Assembly (NCBI RefSeq): GCF_963583255.1
Contig: NC_084810.1
Span: forward strand, 8,277,751-8,341,750
Direction: 5' to 3'
DNA: 64,000 nt
Origin: Pyrus communis
Taxonomy: Eukaryota > Streptophyta > Magnoliopsida > Rosales > Rosaceae
Shown here: positions 38,406 through 49,700 of the stretch, in pieces
Layout of the letters: each line of letters opens with the position of its first letter
Position numbering within the stretch: the stretch's first letter is position 1
Position numbers and translations under genes: made by a program
Notes under the pieces: generated by a model
The model's database searches: none
Told to the model about the DNA's origin: nothing
What the model saw: the letters and a program-made list of their open reading frames with translations, nothing else

Positions 38406-41207
38406 ATGGAAAAAGGAAGAGCCATCGCTTCGATTACGAATTCGTTGAACAAGTTGGATTTGATTTCCAAATCCAATCCCAGCCCCCAAATCCCTCCAAT
38501 CCAATCCTCCAGTACGTCCCAAAGTTGAATATTTGTTTCAGATGCTTACACACGCACAGATATATGTGTATGTATGTATATATATATGCACGATTTGTGA
38601 GCTTAATTGAAATATCCATGGCAGGAACACAGCTTGAAAGGGCCAAGACTCCTCCGAGTTTACAAAGTTTGTGTATCGGAATCGTCGGCAGGCATTTGGA
38701 GGATATCATCCCCGACTTGGCCGAGATTGCATTTAACTTTCCGCCGGATATAAAGGTTTTTCTCTATCCTTATTCGCAAAATCCATATCACTTTTTTTCT
38801 GTAAATTTGTTTTCTTTTGGAAAAAACTGTGATGGGTTTCTTTGTTGTGGATGGGTTGTTGTTTACATGTGAAGCTAATTAACATTTGCTGGTTCTGAAA
38901 TCTCAAGATTTTTGCAATTTCTGATATGGTAGGTGGCACTGGTGGCAATTGCCAGAAGAAGAAAGTTACTCGACGACGATGTTATTGTCTCTTTGGCTGA
39001 TCACACATGGAAAAGTCTTGACCTTTCGGCATCAGATGTTTCGGATTTTGGGTTAGCAAAAGTGGCCGAGATATGTGGGTCACTTCAAGCTGTTGATATT
39101 AGGTACGGATGCTCAGTGTGATAATATCGTGTATCGGCTTAACTGTGGATTAATTAAGATATTTGAGTAACACCAACATACTTTGAACATGGAGAAGATG
39201 AAATGTTTTAGCAGAAATCGGATGATTGTTGGTCTTAGCTTCGATGTCCAATCCGTGAAGTGTGATACTTTGTAACTGTATTTAAGTTTATAGTAACCTT
39301 GAGGCACAAATGTATATAAATTGTTGGTCTTAGTTAATATTTGTTTCAATCACCTGAGTAGCGATTGGATAAGACTTAAGGAATCAACATATTTTTTGGT
39401 TTCAAACTCTCTAGTTTGTTTTGTCTGAAGAAACTTTGTGGTTAAACTGAGACATTTCTTCTGCAGTCGGTGTGACAAAATCACTGCTGCTGGAGTTTCT
39501 GAACTTGTGCAGCGTTGCCAATCATTGGAGACGTTGAGATGCGGGTAAACACCTTTCCTTAACCAAAAAAATATTTTAAACTTCATTACAAGTTTCTATA
39601 TGCGCATCAATCTTTGCCATGGTCTTGATTAGAGCTTTTGTGATTGAAATGATTCCGTAACCAGATGACATTGTTATACATTAGAAGTTTTATTGATATA
39701 CCAACACCAGAGTGAATTTGGACCCGGTTGCTTTTTTCTATCTTTCCTTTGTTGTTAATGTGACTCACTTTCAATTTTCTAACTGCGAAGTAGAAAAATT
39801 TAGTTGTACCTTGACCTTGTGGAATGAATTAATAACAATTTGATCTAATAAGATATGAAATTGTTTAGTATATCGTGCTTCTAAAATCATTTTCCTTTGC
39901 TTCGTAATCATCATATGAAATTGTCTCCACTAAATAAAATTAGTATAGGCCAAGTAATCTTTACTTTTTGGTTCCACCCCTTGTGCTTTTAGTGGCCCGT
40001 AATATTGTGTTTGACTACCAGTAACTTCATAACAGGCTATGAATTGCAGAGGGAGCCCTAGGAGTGACCACACTGCACGCAGGTGCTTGGATGTATTTAA
40101 ACCGAAGTTGAATGATGTAGAGGGAGATTCCTGGGAAGAACTGAATACTGCAGAAATTGTGAATGGTGCAGAGTCATTGCGTTGGCTTGTATGGGTATGT
40201 ACTTAACATGTCCTTTTATGATACTATTCTTCATCAATGATTAATTTCTTTGATCTTTGGTGACCACTATGTTATGATGAAGTGGTTTCATCTCTTCCCT
40301 ACATAGTAGAATGCTTGACTGTCTTGACTTTCCCTTTATGGTCATACGCGTGCATGCTTTGCATTACCAAATGATAACTTGTAACGAGACAGGTTGTGAT
40401 CCCATGCCCGATGCCATGAATAGAATGGACACATTCTTCGGTTCTCTGTGTGAACTTATCCGAAAGGTTGGAAAAGATTAAAAAGAAAAAATGGATTCCA
40501 TCTTTGGGCTTCAAATGGTAGCATGTCAGCAATAGTAAGAGTAGGGATGTGTAAAACAGTGTCACAAGGAAAGCTTAGATGTATATAGAAGATTGAATAA
40601 AATAAAGGAAATTTAATAGGGGGCTACAGCCCCTACTAGTAATTAGTTGGGTCCGCAAGCGGTGCACAAGTTTGTGGTCGGCTATGACCATTCAATTATT
40701 CTGCCCTTAGAGAAACAAGTAGGAGAATCACTTTCTGCTTCTTTATCTGTTCCTGCCTTGTGATGTTTTCATTCCTCCTTTCATGTTTTGCAGCCAAAGA
40801 TTGATAATGATTCTCTTGAGGGATTTGCCACCGAATGCCCGCGCATTACAGTAAATCCAAAGCCATCACCCTTCGGATTAAGGGGAACCCAAGTTCCCAG
40901 GGAGGCATTCCCAGACATCCAATTGGATGATTCTGTTGTCAAGGATATTGATCCCAAAACATGGGCGGTGCGTGGTTTTACACCAAAGGCAATACATTCA
41001 TCTCTTTCCAGCTCCGTGGAGTTGTCTGTGGCTGAAAAGTTTAGACGTGCATTTGAGGAAAGGGATACTCGGTTAGCCCCCAAGAGAGCCAAAAATGCAA
41101 GGCAGCATCAGCGACGTGCGGAGAGAGACTGGGTGATGACGGATACCAGAGCAAAGGCAGTCGCTCTAGCCTCACGAGCGAGCAGATCTCTACACAGTTG
41201 GAACTAG
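38406..41207 (+). CDS. RNI/leucine-rich-repeat-like protein
   Basis: Six coding exons (38406-38511, 38625-38755, 38933-39102, 39467-39544, 40050-40194, 40794-41207), all GT-AG, total 1,044 bases or 347 residues. The start MEKGRAIASITNSLNKL is followed by an N-terminal helix region, RTPPSLQSLCIGIVGRHLED-like in position of an F-box-type helical segment, then cysteine-containing LRRs of the ribonuclease-inhibitor type (VIVSLADHTWKSLDLS; RCDKITAAGVSEL; RCQSLETLRCGG). The last exon encodes a Pro-rich stretch and a basic, Arg-rich tail. Such proteins often act as recognition subunits, but no clear F-box is visible. The frame is intact. The copia 5' LTR lies immediately upstream, so part of the original promoter may have been displaced. 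Confidence 0.85.
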
Positions 41208-43101
41208 CACATATTGTTTGTTTGCATTACCTTCAAATGTACCAGGTTTTCGTCAACTTTGCTGCTAAATGAATGTGTTGTACTGTTCGTGGCTTATGCA
41301 CATGCAACTAGTAATTTCAAGAAGGGAGCTTTAATGAAAATGGCTTGGACTAAGTTTAATTTAACCAAAAACCATCATAAACTATTATTTTGCTAGTTTA
41401 GTGTGGATTATTTTGGTTTAGTTTAAAAAATAGTGTGGGTTATTAGTATCGCATGCTACCAAATTAAATTTCAGATTGTGCCAAAACCAAAATAATCGGT
41501 TCCAATGAACCAACCTGCAGGTATTTTCACGCAACCCTAAAAACAAGGACAAGCAATGCACATTAATTTTTAATTACAAAACAAATAACACTACAACCTC
41601 ACATTAATTTTTAATTAGAAAACAAACCCAGATAACCAAATTTAGTAATACCACAATCCCTCTCTTATTTCACTACTAAATTACAGTCTTTCTAAAAACA
41701 CAAGAAAATAAACCTAACATTGTGTTTGGATTACTAAAAATTTTCAAAATGACATAAACAAAAATGACGGAATTTTATTTTCTAGAATTTGTAAATTTTC
41801 TTCTTTGTTAACCTAAAAAAATACAAGGGAATTTTTTGTTTTTAAATTCTCACTCATAGAAATTTGGAAATAACACCTATTCATGATAATTAAACTAGGG
41901 AGTTAGAGTCCCAAATTCCAAGTTTTTTTTCTACTTGGAAATTCTAAATTTCTATGTTTATGAATCCAAATAAGAGAATTGATATATGTTAATCTATAAT
42001 TCTGGTTTTTGACAAATTCCATATTTATTTCCTTCGTCCAAACGTTGTGTAAAGAGTTTTAGAAAGAGGAAGGTCATCATAATCTGCATCACTTTCATTA
42101 GGAAATTGTCCAAGGCCTTGTCTTATCTTCCAATGGTGATCGTATATCTTGCCTCACGCAGTATATGGTTTGCCCAGTGTTTGAATTTTTTTTTCTATAC
42201 GATTGAATTTCTGTGGAAATATGGAAAAAAATTAAAGAAAAGATATGAAGGGGGAGGTGACGTCTAAACTTCATAAGATACTGGAAAAATTCTTAAATTT
42301 CGGCTAAAATAGATAGATTTCATCGATATTTCCTATATATCAGTAAATTATCGACAAAATTCCATATGATATTTTCCTAAAGCTTCATTTTAAATGTCCA
42401 CATTTTTTAGTAAATTTCCATCATTTCTATCAAAGGCAACGATATCTATATCAATATATCCATTGATATTTTCACAAATTTACATATCGATATTTTTACC
42501 GATACCAATATTTTAAACATTGGGCGTGCCTCAACTCAAACTGACACATACAAATTTTTTTAGCGTCCACCAATCAAAGAATTTAAGAATGTTATGTTTA
42601 TATGCATCATAAGAAGTAAGGACTAGTGAGAATATGTAGATGTACGTTGTTGGTTTGAAATACAACACGCTTTGTATTTCGAAGGTCGAATTCAGTACCA
42701 TGATACCACAAGCACTCTGCTGGTAAGTGAATGTCAACATTGAATTGAGTGCCATGATACCACAAGCACTCAAGCATGACATCTTAGTCAAAAACATCAA
42801 CTCTCAAGTCACTTCACTTTTTCGATTCTCATTTGCTTACTGCTATTGCTTTCAGGTTGAACTTCAGTTTTTTATTAGATAATGTGCAAACTGTGGAACA
42901 TAATGGCCTGGTTAAAAAGAAGAGAATCGGAATCAGTTGCTTATTCATTTTTGTTCTTGTAAATATGATCACATGATCAGAAAGAGTTGTGCAAACATGC
43001 CAGATTTAGAAACAAAGAAGCATACAACAGTGTAACATTCTATCTGTATAACAAAAAAGTAGAAACAAACCACACAAACTCCCTCTATCTGCACAGAATA
43101 A
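41208..43101. other. Intergenic with two probable MITEs
   Basis: No gene seen. At about 41,720-42,055 the ends TTGTGTTTGGAT and TCCAAACGTTGTGT are inverted relatives around an AT-rich core. At about 42,235-42,525 a stretch repeats ATCGATATTT/GATATTTCC motifs, as in another common MITE type. Edges are approximate. Confidence 0.45.
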
Positions 43102-45945
43102 TTAATGACGTTTAACGATTACAGCATAGAGCTTCTTCACAATGATATTTTGGAACTGAGAAAGTGCATTGCTCCACGGCACATTAGACAACAATGAACC
43201 AAGAACAATCCAAAACCCGAATGCAAATCCAAGCCCCAAACTCAGATAGAACCCGCCATCTTCAAGTAAATGACCTTCTCCATGCTTCTCATCACCTACA
43301 GGTGGCATTGCCTCTTTTGTACTGTGACACTCTTCCAATGGAGGTCCGCAAAGTTTATTGCCGGCATAACTAGACATATCAAAGCTCTGAAGCTGAGTGC
43401 CCTTCGGAATCTGCCCTATCAGATTGTTATAGGACAAATTCAAATAGTTGAGAAATGTCAAGTTCGAGATGCTAGGAGAAACTTCGCCACAAAGTTGGTT
43501 CATGGACAAATCAAGCGACTCTAACATTCTCATATCACCGATTTTGGAAGGTATTCTTCCCGTCAAAAGATTATCGGATAAATTCAACGTTTGTAAGCTA
43601 ATGAGGCTGGTCAGCTCTTCCGGGATTTCTCCAGTTAACATGTTGTTGGAAAGGTCCAAACTAGCTACCAACCGAAGCATTGTGTTATAGTTCACTTCTC
43701 TACCTTTGGTCACAAAAACTGCAGTCTCTGTGTAGGATTCCCCAAAAAGACCAAAACCGAAAAAAGAAGCATCCAAGAATTGAATACTAGTAAGTCCTTC
43801 GCTTGAAGAGGTATTGGCCATGGATGACAAATTTTGGAAACATCTGGGTATCGTTCCCGAGATATTGTTATGCGCAAGGTCCAAGATTTGGAGATTTGTG
43901 AGACTACAAAGCTTATAAGGAATGGCGCCATGGAACTGATTTGAACGAAGACTCAGAACTACCAAGCTTTGGCCAAACCATAATGGAAAGCTTCCAGCAA
44001 ACTTGTTTCCACCAAGGTCAAGAAGTAACAATTGCTCACAGTTTTGTAGGGACACAGGTAATTCTCCAGATAGCTTATTATTGCGCAAGTGCAAAGATTG
44101 AAGGGAAATTAGGTCCCCGATAGAGCTTGGAATTTTCCCCGTCAACTTGTTGTCTTCTAAATTCACAACTGTCAAGTTTGGCCAGTGTAACCTACAATCA
44201 GGAATTTCTCCAGTGAGGAGATTGTTGCCAAGATGAAGAACAAGAAGGTTTTTAGGTACATCGCTCCTATCACAAAGTAAGTGAGAGAGAGTTCCCGAAA
44301 ATGATGAATTGGAAAGATCAAGTGTAGACATTGCCGAAGACACAAGAGGCAATGAACCATTGAACTGGTTAGACCTTAAGTCAATTAGGATTCCTGAAAC
44401 TTGGGGATCGAAACGCTGTTGTTTTGGCCAGTTGGCGGAAACTATGTTTGGAATCTCGCCGGACAACTGATTACGCGAGAGATCCACAAAATATGCATCA
44501 TTCGAATAAATGTTCCAAAACCAAATGGGAATGGTACCTGAAATTCCTGTATTGGACATGTTAAGAGCCGACAAATGTTTTTGACTCTTGAGCCACGCAG
44601 GCAACTCTGATGGGTCCAGATGCAAAGAACTTAAAGTCAAGATAGAAAGTTGAAAAGGAGGAAGCCAGTCTGGGCTGGTTTTAAGAGTCAAAGAGTTCTC
44701 ATTTGCAAAAAAGTTAATCAATCTTGTAAGATTAGTAAAATGAACTTCAGAGACAACACCCTCGAATGAATTGTTATCAATGGCCAACTCCTCTAAGAGT
44801 GATAGATTTCCTAAAGACACTGGAACAGGACCTGATATTGAATTATTTGAAAGATAAAGATAACGTAAATTTTTGAAACTTTCAAGTTGATCAGATAAAT
44901 GACCTGAAAAATTATTATCCAACAAATCTAAATAATATATTTGACCAGAACTACATCGAGACAAACTTTCAAAGATTGCTGATACCCTCCCCCTAAAATT
45001 GTTCGATGATAGATCAATAGCAGTCAACTTACAAAGATTTCCCAAAGAGTTTGGGATTTCCCCTTCAAGCTGATTGCTACCCAATTTAAGATCAACAAGG
45101 GTTGTCAAGTTTCCAAGGGAACTCGAAATTTCACCATGGAAAGCATTATGAGAAAGAAAGAGGAACTCAAGATGGCCCAAACTGTACAACCATTTAGGTA
45201 TGGTAGAGTTGAAATGGTTCCGGTGCAGATGAAGAACCTTAAGACTTGTCAAGTTCGCAATACCACTTGGTATGTGATAAAGTTCGCAGCTAGACAAATG
45301 CAACTCGACTAGCAGAGAAGGGAGTGTATTTTCTTGTAACCAATGAGATGCGTTGGTAAGATCTACAGAACTCATGTCAAGATGTTTCAACAGAGAAAGA
45401 CCAGAGAGCCATTTGAGATTCTCGACCATCGAACCAAAGTTGTGAGAAAGGTCGAGATAACGCAGACTCGAGAGATTCCCCAACTGATGAGGAATGGTTC
45501 CATTGAACCCTGCATACGAGAGGTCAAGATATCTTAAACCTTTAAGAGAACCTAGAAAGCTAGGAATCTGTAGTCCTTCAAAATTATTGTGGCTCAAGTT
45601 CAAGTAGCTGAGATGCTTTAAATTGAGTAGAGAAGGATTTACCTTACCACCCAAACCATGTTCCTCACCAGTTTCTTGATCATAATTACCAGCAAGGTGG
45701 AGCTCATGGACATGACCGATTAAATTATCGCAGGCAACACCGATCCAGTTACAACAATCGCTTGCACCACCCCAGGAGGAAAGCATATTTGACGGATCAT
45801 CAAGATCTTTCTTGAACAGAAGAAGTGCTTGTCTCTCATTTTCTTTGCAAGGCACATACAGGTCCCCTTTGCATAAGCTAACTGTAAAAGACGCAATGCA
45901 TAGGAGAAAGCTGACTAGTGAACCAACTCTCATGACTCTATCCAT
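43102..45945 (-). CDS. LRR receptor-like protein (HcrVf/EIX2-type RLP)
   Basis: A single-exon, intact 947-residue protein. Order: signal peptide (residues 1 to about 27), LRR N-cap with CCNW (about 33-75), roughly thirty 24-residue LRRs of the plant LxGxIP type, a non-LRR island (about residues 700-760, with the KGREVNYNTML motif), four more LRRs, an acidic juxtamembrane stretch, one membrane helix with a GxxxG motif (GLGFAFG), and a short basic tail without kinase. Proteins of this design sit in the plasma membrane, sense apoplastic ligands and signal with the adaptor kinase SOBIR1. Apple HcrVf scab-resistance proteins share this layout and the end FWIVLGSLL; that likeness is from memory. 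The ligand cannot be predicted. Several overlapping frames on the other strand are shadows. Confidence 0.96.
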   Translation of the reverse strand: MDRVMRVGSLVSFLLCIASFTVSLCKGDLYVPCKENERQALLLFKKDLDDPSNMLSSWGGASDCCNWIGVACDNLIGHVHELHLAGNYDQETGEEHGLGGKVNPSLLNLKHLSYLNLSHNNFEGLQIPSFLGSLKGLRYLDLSYAGFNGTIPHQLGNLSSLRYLDLSHNFGSMVENLKWLSGLSLLKHLDMSSVDLTNASHWLQENTLPSLLVELHLSSCELYHIPSGIANLTSLKVLHLHRNHFNSTIPKWLYSLGHLEFLFLSHNAFHGEISSSLGNLTTLVDLKLGSNQLEGEIPNSLGNLCKLTAIDLSSNNFRGRVSAIFESLSRCSSGQIYYLDLLDNNFSGHLSDQLESFKNLRYLYLSNNSISGPVPVSLGNLSLLEELAIDNNSFEGVVSEVHFTNLTRLINFFANENSLTLKTSPDWLPPFQLSILTLSSLHLDPSELPAWLKSQKHLSALNMSNTGISGTIPIWFWNIYSNDAYFVDLSRNQLSGEIPNIVSANWPKQQRFDPQVSGILIDLRSNQFNGSLPLVSSAMSTLDLSNSSFSGTLSHLLCDRSDVPKNLLVLHLGNNLLTGEIPDCRLHWPNLTVVNLEDNKLTGKIPSSIGDLISLQSLHLRNNKLSGELPVSLQNCEQLLLLDLGGNKFAGSFPLWFGQSLVVLSLRSNQFHGAIPYKLCSLTNLQILDLAHNNISGTIPRCFQNLSSMANTSSSEGLTSIQFLDASFFGFGLFGESYTETAVFVTKGREVNYNTMLRLVASLDLSNNMLTGEIPEELTSLISLQTLNLSDNLLTGRIPSKIGDMRMLESLDLSMNQLCGEVSPSISNLTFLNYLNLSYNNLIGQIPKGTQLQSFDMSSYAGNKLCGPPLEECHSTKEAMPPVGDEKHGEGHLLEDGGFYLSLGLGFAFGFWIVLGSLLSNVPWSNALSQFQNIIVKKLYAVIVKRH

Positions 45946-46001
45946 ATAGATATCAAGTAGGTGATGGATGTGAGTAATGAGTAATTTAGAGTGCTAATAT
46001 C

Positions 46002-46013
46002 CTATATATATAC
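46002..46013 (-). promoter_or_regulatory. TATA box of the RLP gene
   Basis: The minus strand reads TGTATATATATAGG about 60 bases before the start codon, giving a short leader. Confidence 0.6.
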
Positions 46014-46082
46014 ACACATTAGTAAAGAGTACAGGTCAAAACTCGGCCCTACTCTTAATTAATTTATATATATATATTTATA

Positions 46083-46240
46083 TTTTATTTGAACAAATGA
46101 TATTACCTACATTGAGAAGGTAGGAGAGTGGACTAAATCTTACTATGAGCTAGTAATAATATTATTTAAATACGCTTTTTGAAATAATTGAATTTAAAAT
46201 CTCTTACTTATAAGTAAGAAAGAATACCATTAAACCGACA
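46083..46240 (-). mobile_element. Diverged SINE copy
   Basis: Same family as the SINE at 21.7 kb (GATATTACCTACATTGAGAAGG, ATCTCTTACTTATAAGTAAG) but with many changes and no clear target duplication. Confidence 0.6.
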
Positions 46241-46629
46241 AAAACCTTAGACAAAGTTGTCATGGAAAATTTTATAAGGTAGTCAAAACTCAAAAGCATG
46301 TGGTTGCAATAGTTGATCCACTTAATTAGTTTTATGAAATACGTGTTCTTTTTGTGGAATGAGCAGTCATCCACTTAATTAGATGAATATTTCTTAACAA
46401 AAGTTAACAACGACTTAGTGCCTTGAAAATAGAATAAAATAAAATAAACTTCATCAATTTTTCGTCATTCATCTCTTTTAATAGTAGATAATGTTCTTCC
46501 TTGATTTATAGATCAGCTAATAGGAGGGGAGAAAAATGAACAAGATATTTGGAATTAAAATAAGTTTGGGCTTGTACAAGAACTAAATACCTTTGTTTCA
46601 TTCAAGGCCTAATGAATGGTTTTTCTTTT

Positions 46630-46770
46630 TTCTTGTGCAAACGATATTATCTACACTAAGGGAAGGGGGTGAGCTTAGCCTCACAATGAACTCACAATAA
46701 TGTTGTTCAAATTCGTCTTTGGCAAGAATCAAATCTTAAACCTCTCACTTATAAGTGAAGATAAATATTG
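46630..46770 (-). mobile_element. SINE copy merging into the tandem array
   Basis: Clear SINE body (AACGATATTATCTACACTAA, GCTTAGCCTCACAATG), T-rich at its left. The terminal segment CCTCTCACTTATAAGTGAAG is also the first part of every unit of the tandem array, so the array's repeat unit includes one end of this insertion. Confidence 0.75.
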
Positions 46771-49700
46771 AATCTAAAACCACCACCGGGTCAACCTCTC
46801 TCCTTTCCACCACGACTTGGTCCACCTCTCTCCTTTCCACCACCACTTGGTCCACCTCTTTCCACCACCACATAATTCCCGATTTTCATTTAAGTTTTTT
46901 AATCCAAATTCTTATTGATATGATGTTAAAAATTGAAATTAATGTGTATTGGATGAAAATTTTGGATTCACAATAGACTATAGTTATTGATATGACTTGC
47001 AAGAAAACTACATAGAGTTTTCCCCTTTTTGTTCATGTGCTAGTATAACTCATATGCATTAGTAATGAATAGAATAAGGCCCTAGAAAGGGATACCATTT
47101 ATGTTTTTTTATATGCAAAAAGTGTTCTATTGATAAGGAAACTGTCATAAAACATTTTAAAATTATAAAACCACATCATAGACAAATTTAATCTTTGTAG
47201 TTTGTACTGTTGTTTCGTCTAAATTTTTTGAAACTTTTATATTGAAATCACACAACATTTTAATCATGGATATGCCATTGCATCATAAGCATTTTTTTTT
47301 ATCTTTCTAAAAAAAGTAATTTCAAAATGGCTCTTAAAGATCTATAATACACATATTAGTGTGTATAAGCCCAATCTCAGACCAATCCACTACTTGCATA
47401 TATAATCATATATCTCATAATATTAAGTATCTCTCACTTTTACCAATACAAAGAGCTACCTTTTTCTAGATCCATCCCCACAAAGACGGTAGACAAAGTC
47501 GTTAAGGAAAAATTTACAAGTTAGTCAACAGAAATTAAGAAAAAAAGGATGGTCGATCCCCAAAACAAATTCCAGACAATGATAGTTCATTGTTTAAAAC
47601 CTCTCACTTATAAGTGAAGATGAATATTGATTCTACAACCACTACCGGGTCAACCTCTCTCCTTTCCACCACCACTTGGTCCACCTCTCTCCACCACCAC
47701 ATAATTCCAGATTTTCATTTAAGTTTTTTAATCCAAGTTCTTATTGATATGATGTTAAAAATTGAAATTAATGTGTATTGGATGAAAATTTTGGATTCAC
47801 AATAGACTATAGTTATTAATATGACTTGTAAGAAAACTACATAGAGTTTTCCCCCTTTTGTTCATGTGCTGGAATAGCTCATATGCATTAGTAATGAATA
47901 GAATAAGGCCCTAGCAAGGGATACCATTTATGTTTTTTTATATGCAAAAAGTGTTCTATTGATAAGGAAATTGTCATAAAACATTTTAAAATTATGAAAC
48001 CACATCGTAGACATATTTAATCTTTGTAGTTTGTACTGTTGTTTTGTCTAAATTTTTCGAAACTTTTATATTGAGATCACACAACATTATAATCATGGAT
48101 TTGCCATTGCATCATAAGCATTTTTTTTTTTTTAAAGAGCAATTTCAAACTGGCTCTTAAGGATCTATAATACACATATTAGTGTGTATAAGCCCAATCT
48201 CAGACCAATCCACTACTTGCATATATAATTATATATCTATATTATGTATCTCTCACTTTTTCCAACACAAAAAGCTACCTTTTTCTAGATCCATCCCCAC
48301 AAAGACGGTAGACAAAGTCGTTATGGAAAAATTTACAAGTCAGTCAATAAAAATTAAGATAAAAAGGATGGTCGATCCCCAAAACAAATTCCAGACAATG
48401 ATAGTTCATTGTCTAAAACCTTTCACTTATAAGTGAAGATGAATATTGAATCTAAAACCACCATCGGGTCAACCTCTCTCCATTCCACCACCACTTGGTC
48501 CACCTCTCTCCACCACCACATAATTCCATTTAAGTTTTTTAATCCAAATTCTTATTGATATGATGTTAAAAATTGAAATTAATGTGTATTGGATGAAAAT
48601 TTTGGATTCACAATAGATTATAGCTATTGATATGACTTGTAAGAAAACTACATAGAGTTTCCCGTTTTTGTTCATGTGCTGGTATAACTCATATGCATTA
48701 GTAATGAATAGAACAAGGCCCTAGAAAGGGATACCATTTATGTTTTTTTATATGCAAAAAGTGTTCTATTGATAAGGAAACTGTCAAAAAACATTTTAAA
48801 ATTATAAAACCGCATCGTAGACAAATTTAATCTTTGTAGTTTGTACTGTTGTTTCGTCTACATTTTTTGAAACTTTTATTTTGAGATCGCACAACATTAT
48901 AATCATGGATCTGCCATTGCATCATAAGCAATTTTTTTTCTTTCTAAAAAAAGCAATTTCAAAATGGCTCTTAAAGATCTATAATACACATATTAGTGTG
49001 TATAAGCCCAATCTCAGACCAATCCACTGCTTGCATATATAATCATATATCTCATAATATTATGTATCTCTCACTTTTTCCAATGCAAAGAGCTACCTTT
49101 TTCTAGATCCATCCCCACAAAGACGGTAGACAAAGTTGTTATGGAAAAATTTACAAGTCAGTCAACAGAAATTAAGATAAAAAGGATGGTCGATCCCCAA
49201 AACAAATTCCAGACAATGATAGTTCATTGTTTAAAATCTCTCACTTATAAGTGAAGATGAATATTGATTCTAAAACCACCACCGGGTCAACCTTTCTCCT
49301 TTCCACCACCACTTGGTCCACCTCTCTCCACCACCACATAATTCTCGATTTTCATTTAAGTTTTTTAATCCAAGTTCTTATTAATATGATGTTAAAAATT
49401 GAAATTAATGTGTATTGGATGAAAATTTTGGATTCGCAATAGACTACAGTTATTGATATGACTTGTAAGAAAACTACATAGAGTTTTCCCCCTTTTGTTC
49501 ATGTGCTGGTATAGCTCATATGCATTAGTAATGAATAGAATAAGGCCCTAGCAACGGATACCATTTATGTTTTCTTATATGCAAAAAGTGTTCTATTGAT
49601 AAGGAAACTGTCATAAAACATTTTAAAATTATGAAACCACATCGTAGACAAATTTAATCTTTGTAGTTTGTATTGTTGTTTCGTCTAAATTTTTCGAAAC

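Noticed and set aside
38390..38872. 160-codon ORF as the RNI gene start
   Set aside because: It reads through an intron; a GTACGT donor at 38,512 and AG at 38,624 give a better fit, with an ATG at 38,406 in another frame.
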